This document shows, piece after piece, positions 52,403 to 61,200 of a stretch of DNA of 64,000 bases. The position numbers and the translations under genes are program-made. Where the stretch lies: contig NZ_CP047173.1 of assembly GCF_009834185.1 (NCBI RefSeq), forward strand, positions 3,906,001-3,970,000. Reading direction: 5' to 3'. The notes below the pieces were generated by a model. The model was given only the letters and a program-made list of their open reading frames with translations. It was not told the origin of the DNA and made no database searches. How positions within the stretch are numbered: the first letter of the stretch is position 1; each line of letters opens with the position of its first letter. The DNA comes from Rathayibacter sp. VKM Ac-2760 (lineage in GTDB: Bacteria; Actinomycetota; Actinomycetes; Actinomycetales; Microbacteriaceae).

Positions 52403-53593
52403 TCAGCGCCCGAGGAGCCGCAGGGCGCGCCGCTTCAGCGGGTGCAGGCGGTACGCCGCGTAGCGCACCGCGGGCCACGCGAGCGCGCGCAGGCGCCGCG
52501 GCTGCGACGCGCGCGCCGCCACCGACTCCGCGTAGATCGCCGCCTGGGTGCGCGCGGCCGCCGCGAGGCTGAAGCGCTCGACGACCACCTCGCGCCCGAG
52601 CGCGCCGAGCCGCCGCCGCAGCTCCGCGTCCTCCGCGAGCGGTCCGAGGATCCCCGCGAGCCGCCCCGCCCCGTCGACGCCGTCGCCCAGCGAGTACCAG
52701 CCGCCCTCGAGGAAGAACGGCAGCGACTCCGGAGTGAGCAGCCGCCAGAACGCCCGCTCCCCCTGCACCACGAGCGGCTTCGCGAACGCCATCCCCCGGA
52801 GCGCCGAGCCGCCCATCCCGAGCACGACGTCCGCCACGGCGTAGGCGTCGCGCGGATCGAGCATCTGCCCGGTCAGCGTCACGAGCGGGCGCGCCCGCCC
52901 CGCGTTCACCCGGTCGGCCGCGGCCTGCAGCTCCCCGCGCACCGGTCCGTCGCCGACGACGATCAACCGGAGGCGGTGCTCGTCCCCCACCGCGCCGACG
53001 GCCTCGATCGCCGCGAGGATCCCCTCGCGCTTGAGATCGACGACGAGCCGCGCCACGGTGACGACCGCGATCTCGCCCTCCGCCACGTCGAAGCGGGCGC
53101 GCAGCGCCGCCGTCTCGTCGACCGGCGCGTTCAGCTCCGTGTCCACCGGCGGCTCGATCAGGTGCAGCACCGGCCGCCGCCGCGACTCCGCCTCGAGCAG
53201 CTCGACCACGCCGACCACCATCGGGAACGCCGCGGGCACGAAGTCCGGCACCTCCGGCGAGAGCACCGTCGTCACCACCGGCACGCCGTCGAGCAGGTAC
53301 GGACCGAACGCCGCGTCCATCGTCGGCGCCCACTCGTAGGCGTGGATCAGGTCGATCCGCCGCTCGCGGACGATCCGCCGCAGCCGCGCGGCGCTCCGCA
53401 GCGACAGGCGCGGCCCCTTCTCGGGCGCCTCCTCCCAGTCGAGTCCGAGCTCGGCGACCATCGGCCGCAGGTCCCCGTCCGGCCCGTAGACCACCGCCCG
53501 GTGGCCGAGCGCCGTCATCCGCCCGGCCAGCTCGATCGCGTTGAGCTGGCTCCCGCCGACCTCCAGCGTGTGCAGGCAGATGAGGATGCGCAT
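52403..53593 (-). CDS. GT4-family glycosyltransferase
   Basis: 396 residues from ATG 53593. MRILICLHTLEVGGSQLNAIELAGRM is the GT-B N-terminal loop (in two parts). ARLVVDLKREGILAAIEAVGAV, LIVVGDGPVRGELQ, TLTGQMLDPRDAYAVADVVLGMGGSALRGMAFAKPLVV are the donor-side blocks; the usual E-x7-E is altered to GGSALRGMAFAKP, with Gly-Ser in place of the first Glu region. The C-terminal 25 residues are very basic (RRLRAL, KRRALRLLG), as in membrane-associated transferases. It lies 14 bp behind the oxidoreductase gene. Confidence 0.87.
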   Translation of the reverse strand: MRILICLHTLEVGGSQLNAIELAGRMTALGHRAVVYGPDGDLRPMVAELGLDWEEAPEKGPRLSLRSAARLRRIVRERRIDLIHAYEWAPTMDAAFGPYLLDGVPVVTTVLSPEVPDFVPAAFPMVVGVVELLEAESRRRPVLHLIEPPVDTELNAPVDETAALRARFDVAEGEIAVVTVARLVVDLKREGILAAIEAVGAVGDEHRLRLIVVGDGPVRGELQAAADRVNAGRARPLVTLTGQMLDPRDAYAVADVVLGMGGSALRGMAFAKPLVVQGERAFWRLLTPESLPFFLEGGWYSLGDGVDGAGRLAGILGPLAEDAELRRRLGALGREVVVERFSLAAAARTQAAIYAESVAARASQPRRLRALAWPAVRYAAYRLHPLKRRALRLLGR

Positions 53594-53607
53594 GGCGGAG
53601 CCGGCCC

Positions 53608-54948
53608 TCAGCCGGGCAGGACCTCGAGGTCGAGCTCCTGGAAGTCGGCGACCTCGCCGACCCAGCGCGTGCGCACGAACTCGACGTGGACCGGATGCGC
53701 GTCGTAGGCCGCGAAGGCCGCCCGGTCGGCGAACACCATCGAGAACTGCCAGGTCAGCTCGCTCTTCGGGCTCACCTGCCTGTTCACGGTGAAGCCCGTC
53801 ACGCCGGGGATCGCCGAGAGCGTGCGCCGCGCGGAGGCGAGGAACTCCTCCTCCGCCGCCGACCCCGGCTCGTGCACGAGCGAGAACGCGACCGTGTGCT
53901 GCACGGCCGGCCCGCTCGCCCGCGCCGCGACCTGCCGCCGCGCCTCGTCGATCGTCGCGAGCACCGAGACGACCTCGTGGTGCGGGTGCACGGGCGACTC
54001 GACGAGCCCCGCGGCGACGTAGGAGGCGAACGCGGTCGCCTGGAAGGACAGCGCGCCGTACGGCCACGGGCCGTCGTCGGTCCAGACCTCCGAGTCCTGC
54101 CCCGAGCTCATGCTGCCGAGCGTCAGCGTCACGCCGCTCGGGCCGAAGAACGGGCTGTGCACCGCGAGGCGCCCCTCGGAGCCGAGGACCATCGCCTCGA
54201 CCGGCAGCGACGTCTCGAGCGAGGTGGACAGCAGCGCGCGGGCGCCGCTGCCGGTGGTGAGCAGCAGGTCGACGCTCGCGTCGACTCCGGTGCCCGGGTC
54301 GGTCGTGCCCGAGGCGGTCACCGAGACGGGGGCGCCGAGCACCGACGACGCGAACGAGATCGGGTACACCCCGGCGTCCAGCAGCGCGCCGCCGCCGAGC
54401 TCCTTCGCCCAGAGCCGCCCGGTCGGATCGACGGGGACGGAGAAGCCGAAATCGGCGGTGACCAGGCGGATCTCGCCGAGCACCCCGCTCTCGACGACCT
54501 GGCGGATCACGTCGGCCTGCGGCAGGTAGCGCGCCCACATCGCCTCCATCACCAGCACACCGGCGGCGCGGCCCGCGGAGGTGATCTCGCGCGCCTCCTC
54601 CGCCGACATCGCGATGGGCTTCTCGATCAGCACGTGCTTGCCGGCCGCGATCGCGGCGAGCGCCTGCGCGCGGTGCAGCGGGTGCGGAGTCGCGATGTAG
54701 ACGGCGTCGATCCCGGAGTCGGCGACGAGCGCCTCGACGCTCGCGTGCACGGTCGCGATGCCGTGCTTCTCGGCGAACGCCCGCGTCTTCTCGGCGTCGC
54801 GGGCGGTGACGGCCACCGCGCGCTGCACCGAGCGCGAGTGGATCGCCGCGACGAACGCGTCGGCGATGCCGGTGCCGATCACTCCCCAGCGCAGGGCGGG
54901 GACGGAGGCGGGGTCGATCGTTCGCGGGGCGGGGAGGGTCACGGGCAC
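53608..54948 (-). CDS. Gfo/Idh/MocA oxidoreductase fused to a Dabb (stress-responsive A/B barrel) domain
   Basis: 446 residues from GTG 54948. Residues 18-345 are a Gfo/Idh/MocA enzyme: RWGVIGTGIADAFVAAI (NAD(P) loop), HVLIEKPIAMSAEEA (the EKP motif) and GRLWAKELGGGALLDAGVYPI (substrate-side block, two parts). Residues about 348-446 (QHTVAFSLVHEPG, FSMVFADRAAFAAYDAHPVHVEFV) form a separate ferredoxin-like Dabb domain. Such a C-terminal domain is unusual for the family. It would act on a sugar or inositol with NAD(P). It sits in an operon with the reverse transcriptase upstream (9 bp gap) and the GT4 gene downstream. Confidence 0.88.
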   Translation of the reverse strand: MPVTLPAPRTIDPASVPALRWGVIGTGIADAFVAAIHSRSVQRAVAVTARDAEKTRAFAEKHGIATVHASVEALVADSGIDAVYIATPHPLHRAQALAAIAAGKHVLIEKPIAMSAEEAREITSAGRAAGVLVMEAMWARYLPQADVIRQVVESGVLGEIRLVTADFGFSVPVDPTGRLWAKELGGGALLDAGVYPISFASSVLGAPVSVTASGTTDPGTGVDASVDLLLTTGSGARALLSTSLETSLPVEAMVLGSEGRLAVHSPFFGPSGVTLTLGSMSSGQDSEVWTDDGPWPYGALSFQATAFASYVAAGLVESPVHPHHEVVSVLATIDEARRQVAARASGPAVQHTVAFSLVHEPGSAAEEEFLASARRTLSAIPGVTGFTVNRQVSPKSELTWQFSMVFADRAAFAAYDAHPVHVEFVRTRWVGEVADFQELDLEVLPG

Positions 54949-54957
54949 CGCTGAATC

Positions 54958-56271
54958 CTACGGCCGCGGCTCCACGGGCCACGAGATCCGCTCGAAGAGA
55001 CTCCGCAGCCGCGCCCCGCGCGCGGGCGTCACCGCGCTCACCCAGGCGATCCGGCCGAGCAGGTGCGCCCGGAAGTCGGGCACGCCCGCGCGGTTCTGCC
55101 CCGCCGGGCCGTGCACCGCGCAGTTGTGCAGGGTCGCGTGCAGCCGGTCGATGTCGGCCCGGCGCAGGCTCGGGTGGTCGTTGACGACGACGCCGGTGAC
55201 GCTCTGCCGCGTCGACGCGGGACGCAGCCGGGTCTTCCGCGCGTTCACCGCGTAGCCCGCGTCCTCGACGATCCGCGCGGCACCGCGGGCGAACGCCTCC
55301 GCCCGCCGCGCGAAGGCCGCGCCGCCGCTGAAGGCGAGGTCGTCGGCGTAGCGGGTGTAGCGGGCACCGGCGGCCTCGGCGTAGCCGGTGAGCCGCGCGT
55401 CGAGGCGGCGCAGCGCCAGGTTCGCCAGCGCGGGCGAGGTCGGCGCGCCCTGCGGCAGGTGCGCGAGCGCGAGGGAGCGGCGGAGCGCGGCCCGCTCCTC
55501 CGGAGAGCCGCCGCCGGGCATCCCGCGCAGCACCGCCACCGGCACGGCGTGGGTGCAGAGCCCGGTCAGCGCGTACGCGACCGCCTCGGGCAGCCCCTCG
55601 CCGCGCAGCAGCCGGTGGACGCGCGCCGCGGTCACCTGCGCGAAGAAGCGCTGCAGATCGAGCGTGACCAGCATCGCGGAGCCCGTGTGCACCGCCGCCC
55701 CGGTGATCGCACTGCGGCCCGGCACGAAGCCGTGCGCGGCGGAATGCACGGGCGCGAGGCCGACGATCTCGTCCAGCACGCTCCGCTGCACCGCCCGCAG
55801 CCGCGAGCGCGGCACCTCGAGCAGCCGCGGCGCGCGACCGGGCCGCGGGCGCCAGACGTGGTCGTAGTTCTGCACGACCGCCGGTGAGGACCGCCGGTTC
55901 CACTGCCCGAGGTCGGCGTAGCCGTCGAGCTGCCCGGGCGCGAGACCGAGCAGCCGCGCGAGGTCGTCGCGTCCGTCGATCGCGGGCACGGGCGAGGAGG
56001 AGGGCAGCGCCCGCGCGGCGACCGGCGCGAGGTGCGCGACGACCGGCTGCGCGCGCCTCGGGAGCAGCCCCGCGACGACCGCGGCGAGCTCGCGCGGCGC
56101 GTCGAGCGGCGGATGCGGGAAGGCGACGAGCACGGCGGTGACCAGCGGACCGGCCCAGCGGCGGCGCGCGCCGAGCGCGTCGGCGGCGGCGGCGCGCAGC
56201 CCGGCCGGCGTCCACTCCGCGGCGAGGAAGGCGTGCGCCAGCGCCTCGACGACCGCGTCGCGTCCGTTCAC
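54958..56271 (-). CDS. Retron-like reverse transcriptase
   Basis: 437 residues from GTG 56271. AAHGFVPGRSAITGAAVH (about 178-195), VTLDLQRFFAQV (catalytic Asp205), LPQGAPTSPALANLALRRLD, RYTRYADDLAFSGG (YADD 308-311), NARKTRL and RQSVTGVVVND (358-360 VTG) follow the retron/group-II-like RT order. The retron NAxxH motif is GAAVH here, so Asn is replaced by Gly. An N-terminal extension of about 110 residues has no recognised fold. It lies in an operon with sugar-type genes rather than a recognisable effector. A non-coding stretch of about 290 bp precedes it. Confidence 0.85.
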   Translation of the reverse strand: MNGRDAVVEALAHAFLAAEWTPAGLRAAAADALGARRRWAGPLVTAVLVAFPHPPLDAPRELAAVVAGLLPRRAQPVVAHLAPVAARALPSSSPVPAIDGRDDLARLLGLAPGQLDGYADLGQWNRRSSPAVVQNYDHVWRPRPGRAPRLLEVPRSRLRAVQRSVLDEIVGLAPVHSAAHGFVPGRSAITGAAVHTGSAMLVTLDLQRFFAQVTAARVHRLLRGEGLPEAVAYALTGLCTHAVPVAVLRGMPGGGSPEERAALRRSLALAHLPQGAPTSPALANLALRRLDARLTGYAEAAGARYTRYADDLAFSGGAAFARRAEAFARGAARIVEDAGYAVNARKTRLRPASTRQSVTGVVVNDHPSLRRADIDRLHATLHNCAVHGPAGQNRAGVPDFRAHLLGRIAWVSAVTPARGARLRSLFERISWPVEPRP

Positions 56272-56564
56272 GCCGATCCCCCGCCCGCCACGAGAGCCCC
56301 CGCCCCGATCTCTCCAGCCTAGGCTGGGCGGCGCCGCCCCTCCGGGCGAGGCGGACGGGGCACGCGCTGCACCGTCCTCTCCGGGGTCACCCCGGGGCAC
56401 GTGGACCGACCAGGCATCACGCCGCAGGCACCCACCCGCGCTCCGCGCGGCACAGCGCCCGCACAGCTCGACAGGTCGCCCGGAGGGAGCGGCCCCCTGC
56501 CGATGCCGCCGCCCCGAGCGCCGCGTCCCGCTGTGCAGGAGGCGAAATCACCCCGGAGCGGGGG
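56272..56564 (-). other. Non-coding region upstream of the reverse transcriptase; possible msr-msd
   Basis: No convincing ORF on either strand. It contains the perfect palindromes CCAGCCTAGGCTGG (56314-56327), whose centre reads TAGGCT as a -10 on both strands, and CCGGGGTCACCCCGG (56381-56395), plus further GC-rich stems. Retron RNAs normally lie directly upstream of the RT on the same strand, so this is where to look, but no paired a1/a2 ends or branching G could be assigned by eye. Confidence 0.35.
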
Positions 56565-56594
56565 TTGGTCCCCGCGGAAGGACCGTCCTAGCCT
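56565..56594 (+). promoter_or_regulatory. Promoter of the 56650 gene
   Basis: TTGGTC (56565-56570) and TAGCCT (56589-56594), 18 bp apart, followed by a leader of about 50 bases with GGAGGAG before ATG 56650. Confidence 0.5.
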
Positions 56595-56649
56595 TCTCGG
56601 AAGCGCATCAGGACGAGGCCCGGCGCGCGCACGGCCGGAGGAGACGCGG

Positions 56650-57129
56650 ATGGACACCTGGCGGCACAGGCTCCCCACCGGGGACTGGGCACCCGTCTTC
56701 TCGGGCCCCGTCGACGCCGTGCCCCGGGAGGCGCTCGACGACGCCGCCCGCATCCTCCGCCTGCTGCCCGGGATCGAGCGGCTGTCGATCGGCACGCCCG
56801 ACGGCCCGATCATCGCCGAGCGCGGCGCGTCCTCCGCGGCCTGGCAGGCCGCCGACCGGGTCGCGATGGCCCTGCTCGCCTCCTCGCCCGCCGTGACGGG
56901 CATCACCGCGCACGCCTTCGACGCCCGCGACGGCGTCCGCTACGCGACCCCCGCCGACCCGTTCCTCACCCGCGACGGCGGCCGCATCGCCGCCCTGCGC
57001 GCCTCCGAGCAGCTCGGCGAGATCTCGGCCGAGGAGGCGGAGCGCCGGCACGCCGAGCTGCTCGCCGGCGCCGACGCGGAGGACCCGCTCGAGGCCCTCT
57101 GGGACGCGGAGTCCCGCCGCGGGCGCTGA
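56650..57129 (+). CDS. Hypothetical protein, 159 residues
   Basis: Starts at ATG 56650, 7 bases after GGAGGAG. Predicted soluble, acidic, with DDAARILRLLPGIERLSIG and AAWQAADRVAMALLASSPAVTGITAHAF suggesting an alpha/beta fold; the C-terminal EISAEEAERRHAELLAGADAEDPLEALWD is charged and helical. No family recognised. It is divergent from the reverse transcriptase operon. Confidence 0.75.
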   Translation: MDTWRHRLPTGDWAPVFSGPVDAVPREALDDAARILRLLPGIERLSIGTPDGPIIAERGASSAAWQAADRVAMALLASSPAVTGITAHAFDARDGVRYATPADPFLTRDGGRIAALRASEQLGEISAEEAERRHAELLAGADAEDPLEALWDAESRRGR

Positions 57130-57169
57130 CCCGGCGGCCGGCACCGTCGCCCCTCGCCCTCGCACCCGA

Positions 57170-57200
57170 CATGTGCAAGAGTGTGCATACGACAATACGT
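57170..57200 (+). promoter_or_regulatory. Possible metal-responsive operator before the CDF gene
   Basis: ACATGTGCAAGAGTGTGCAT contains two TGTGCA words ten bases apart, and GACAAT about 57191 could be a -10. The AT-rich patch stands out from the GC-rich surroundings, as operators of ArsR proteins often do. Not a proven site. Confidence 0.3.
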
Positions 57201-57243
57201 CCGCGCCGCCCCTCCGGCGGCACGCGGACCGGCCGGAGGACGC

Positions 57244-58146
57244 ATGGGGCACGACCACGGGAGCGCCGGGCACGGCTCCGCCGCCGCGCAGCACCGCCGG
57301 CCCCTCGTCATCGCCTTCGCGCTGACCGCCGCGTTCGCGGTCGTCGAGTTCGTCGTCGGCCTCTCCTCCGGCTCGCTCGCGCTGATCTCCGACGCCGCGC
57401 ACATGGGCACCGACGTGATCGCGCTCGGGATGTCGATCGCCGCGATCTCGCTCGCCGCGCGCCCCGCCGCGAAGGCGCGCACCTACGGCTCCTACCGGCT
57501 CGAGGTGCTCGCCGCGCTCGCCAACGGCGTGCTGCTCTTCGGCGTCGCCGGCTTCGTGATCGTGGAGGCGGTGCGCCGCTTCGCCGAGCCGCCCGCCGTT
57601 CCCGGCGCGCCGCTCCTGATCACCGCGATCGTCGGCCTGGCCGTCAACCTGGTCAGCCTCCGCCTGCTCGCGGCCGGCGCGAAGGAGAGCATCACCCTCC
57701 GCGGAGCCTCGCTCGAGGTGCTCGGCGACGCCCTCGGCTCGATCGGCGTCATCGTCGCCGCGATCGTGCTGCTGACCACCGGCTGGGCCTGGGCCGACCC
57801 AATCGTCGGCGTGCTGATCGGCCTGCTGATCCTGCCGCGCACCTGGTCGCTCACCCGCCAGGCGCTCGGGATCCTGATGGAGTCGGCGCCGGCGCACGTC
57901 GACCTCGCCGCGGTCGAGCGCGACGTCTGCGCCGTTCCGGGCGTGCTCGCGCTGCACGACCTGCACGTCTGGACCATCACCTCCGGCATGGAGAGCGCGA
58001 CCGGCCACATCGTCGTCGCCCCGGACGCCGACTACCGCGACGCCCTGGCCGGCGTGCTCGCCGTCCTGCACGACGACCACGGCATCGACCACGCCACCAT
58101 CCAGTGTGAGCCGGAGCAGTTCCCGGAGCGCCCGCACGCGATCTGA
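57244..58146 (+). CDS. CDF-family metal cation exporter
   Basis: 300 residues from ATG 57244, after GGAGGA. The N-terminus is His-rich (MGHDHGSAGHGS). Six helices; the TM2 metal site is SDAAHMGTD (His and Asp, HxxxD) and the TM5 site is LEVLGDALGS, with Glu where zinc exporters such as ZitB have His, a variant seen in actinobacterial CDFs. A cytoplasmic ferredoxin-like domain follows (ALHDLHVWTITSGMES). It should export zinc and perhaps Co/Cd/Mn in exchange for protons. No metal sensor is adjacent; the ArsR at 14831 is the nearest candidate regulator. Confidence 0.93.
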   Translation: MGHDHGSAGHGSAAAQHRRPLVIAFALTAAFAVVEFVVGLSSGSLALISDAAHMGTDVIALGMSIAAISLAARPAAKARTYGSYRLEVLAALANGVLLFGVAGFVIVEAVRRFAEPPAVPGAPLLITAIVGLAVNLVSLRLLAAGAKESITLRGASLEVLGDALGSIGVIVAAIVLLTTGWAWADPIVGVLIGLLILPRTWSLTRQALGILMESAPAHVDLAAVERDVCAVPGVLALHDLHVWTITSGMESATGHIVVAPDADYRDALAGVLAVLHDDHGIDHATIQCEPEQFPERPHAI

Positions 58147-58173
58147 GCCCCGGGCCGCCGAACCACTTCCGCC

Positions 58174-58187
58174 TGTTGACGTCAACA
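58174..58187 (+). promoter_or_regulatory. LacI-type operator 1 upstream of the GH30 gene
   Basis: TGTTGACGTCAACA is a perfect 14-bp palindrome with the central CG of LacI-family sites. It overlaps the region just before the -10 TAGGGT (58190-58195). Confidence 0.7.
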
Positions 58188-58210
58188 TGTAGGGTCGGAG
58201 GCCACGGGCG

Positions 58211-58224
58211 TGTTCACGTGAACA
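58211..58224 (+). promoter_or_regulatory. LacI-type operator 2 upstream of the GH30 gene
   Basis: TGTTCACGTGAACA is a perfect 14-bp palindrome 37 bp (centre to centre) from operator 1, on the other side of the probable transcription start. A CTTTCA/TGAAAG hairpin follows at 58231-58246, and the ATG is at 58259. Confidence 0.7.
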
Positions 58225-58258
58225 GCTCCCCTTTCAGAGTTGAAAGAGAGACGCATCG

Positions 58259-61200
58259 ATGTCGATGTCCACTGCCAGACGCACTCGCCGGAAGGCGGGC
58301 CGGATCGCCGCGCTCGCCACGAGCGCCGCCCTCGCCGCCGGAGCGCTGCTCGCGCTCCCCGCGGCCGCGGCCCCCGCGCAGGCCGCCGACGCCTTCCGCA
58401 TCACCCCCAACCCCGCCGCCGCCGGCGAGTCGTTCGAGGGCTGGGGCACCAGCCTGGTCTGGTTCGCGAACGCGACCGGGAACTACCCCGAGGCCCTGCG
58501 CGAGGAGCTCTACCAGAAGGTCTTCGGCGACGACGGCCTCGACCTCAACATCGCCCGCTACAACATCGGCGGCGGCAACGCTTCCGACGTGAAGGACTAC
58601 CTCCGCCCCGGCGGCGCCGTCGAGGGCTGGTGGAAGCAGAACCCCGCCGGCGATGCCGCGACCTACGGCGGCACCAGCACGAACTACGCCGACCGCGACG
58701 CGCTCCTGGCCAAGTGGAACGCCGGCGACGCCTCCTCCTACGACTGGTCGAGCGACGAGACGCAGCGCTGGTGGGTGGAGAAGCTCGCCGAGGAGAAGCA
58801 GATCTCGCACTGGGAGGCGTTCGCCAACTCCGCCCCCTACTTCATGACCGAGAGCGGCTACGTCTCCGGCGGCTTCAACGCCTCGAGCGAGCAGCTGAAG
58901 CCCGCGGCGGAGGCGAAGTTCGCGCAGTACCTCGCGACCGTCACCGCGCACATGGAGGACGAGTACGGCATCGAGTTCGACACCCTCGACCCGTTCAACG
59001 AGCCGAACACCAACTACTGGGGCACGCAGCTCACCAACGGCGTGCCGACCGGCGGACGGCAGGAGGGCATGCACATGGGCCCGACCCGCCAGGCCGACCT
59101 GATCCCCGACGTCGCCGCCGCCCTCGCCGCCTCGTCGAGCGACGCCGGCATCGCCGCGATGGACGAGACCAACCCCAGCATCTTCAAGACCAACTGGGCC
59201 GCCTACTCCGCCGCCGTGCGCGCCGAGGTCGACCGGATGAACGTGCACACCTACGGCACCTCCGACCGCCTCGCCGTCCGCGACCTCGCCAAGCAGGCCG
59301 ACAAGGACCTCTGGATGAGCGAGATCGAGGGCAACTGGGTCTCCGGCTACGACCCGGTCAACATCGAGAACGGCCTCGGCATCGCCGGCCGCATCAACGA
59401 CGACCTGCGCGAGCTCGAGCCGAAGGCCTGGGTGCTCTGGCAGCCGGTCGAGGACCTCTACAACATGAGCCCGAAGGGCGAGAACCTCAACTGGGGCTCG
59501 ATCTTCATCGACCTCGACTGCAAGCCCTACCAGGAGGGCGGAGCCGAGGTCTGGAAGTCCGCGCGCCGCGTCAAGGACGCCGGCGGCGACTCCACCAAGG
59601 CCCCGGTCTGCGGCGTCGAGACGAACTCGAAGTTCAACACGATCCGCAACTTCACGAAGTTCATCCACGAGGGCGATCACCTGATGCCCACGAGCGACAC
59701 CGCCTCCACCGCCGCCGTCCGCGGCGACGGCAGCGGCGCGACCGTGGTGCACACCAACAGCTCCGCGACCGCGAAGACCGTCGTGCTCGACCTCTCCCGC
59801 TTCGGCAGCATCGCCGCCGGTGCGACGGTCACCCCGTACGTCACGACCCAGGCCGCCTCGGCCGCCGCGCCCACCGGCAACGCACTCGTCGCGAAGCCCG
59901 CGGTCACCATCGACCGGGAGTCGCGCACCGCGACCGTCACCGTGCCCGCCAAGTCGGTCACCTCCTTCTCGATCGACGGCGTCTCCGGCGTCGCCGACTC
60001 CGCCCCCGCGCTGCGCGACGGCCACCGCTACCAGCTGGTCGGCACGCAGAGCGGCAAGGCGCTGACCGGGAACCCCACCGGCGCCGCGACCACGATCACC
60101 ACCCTCGCCACCGACTCCGCCGCCGCCGCGAAGCAGGCCTGGACCGTCCGCGAGGTCGCCCCCGGCGAGCGCGAGGCCACCCGCCGCGTCGTGCTGCAGA
60201 GCACCGACGGCCGCGTGCTCGGCGCCACCGGCGCCGGCACCGATCTGCGCACCCTCTCGGTCGACGCCGCGAAGGCCGACGCCGCCACCCGCTGGATCGT
60301 CAGCACCACCGACGGCACCGCCTACACGCTGGTCAACGAGTCGATCGGCCTCTCGCTCGACGTCAACGGCCAGTCCAGCACCGAGAACACCACCGTCGGC
60401 GTCTACGGCTCGAACGGCGGAGCGAACCAGTCCTGGACCCTCCGCGACCTCGCCCCGTCCGCCGCGCAGACCGTCGCCGTCCGCACCACCGTCGGCGTCG
60501 CGCCGACCCTGCCCGCCTCGATCACCCCGCAGTACGCCTGGGGCACCGGCGCGCCGGTCGCCGTCAGCTGGCAGCGCCCGGCCGACTCGGCCTACGCCGC
60601 CGCCGGCCGCGTCGAGGTGACCGGCACCGCGACCGACCTGTTCGGCCAGTCGATCCCCGTCACCGCGCTCGTCGACGTCGGCGGCCTCACCGCCACCGAC
60701 CCGGCCTCGGTCACCGTCGCCGTCGGCGCATCCGTCGCCGGAGTGAAGGCCGCGGCCCCCACCACCGCCGCCGCGCGCGTCGGCGCCTCGGCCAGCACCT
60801 TCGCGGTGCCGGTCACCTGGGACTGGACGCCGCTGACCACCGCCGCGCTCGCCGCACCCGGATCGGTGACGATCACGGGCACCGCGACCGCCGACGGCCA
60901 GACTCTCCCCGCCACTCTCACGGTGCTCGTCACCGCGGGCACGCTCCGCAACTTCAACCCGGATGCGGGCATCGTCGCGACCGCGACCTCGTCCGAGTCG
61001 GGCTACGGCCCGGAGCGCACCCGCAACGGCGTCGACGGCGACAAGGGCTGGTCCAACTGGACGAGCGGCACCAAGGCCGCGCAGAGCACCCTGACCTACA
61101 CCTTCCCCGCCACGCGGCAGGTGCAGCAGGTCTCGGTGCAGTTCCAGCGCGACGGCGGCACCAGCTGGGCGCAGAGCTACCAGCTGCAGTACCAGGGCGC

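Noticed and set aside
52403..56215. Single 1270-residue fused protein
   Set aside because: Only the last 396 residues (from 53593) are a glycosyltransferase; the rest is a shadow of the oxidoreductase and reverse transcriptase genes in another frame.
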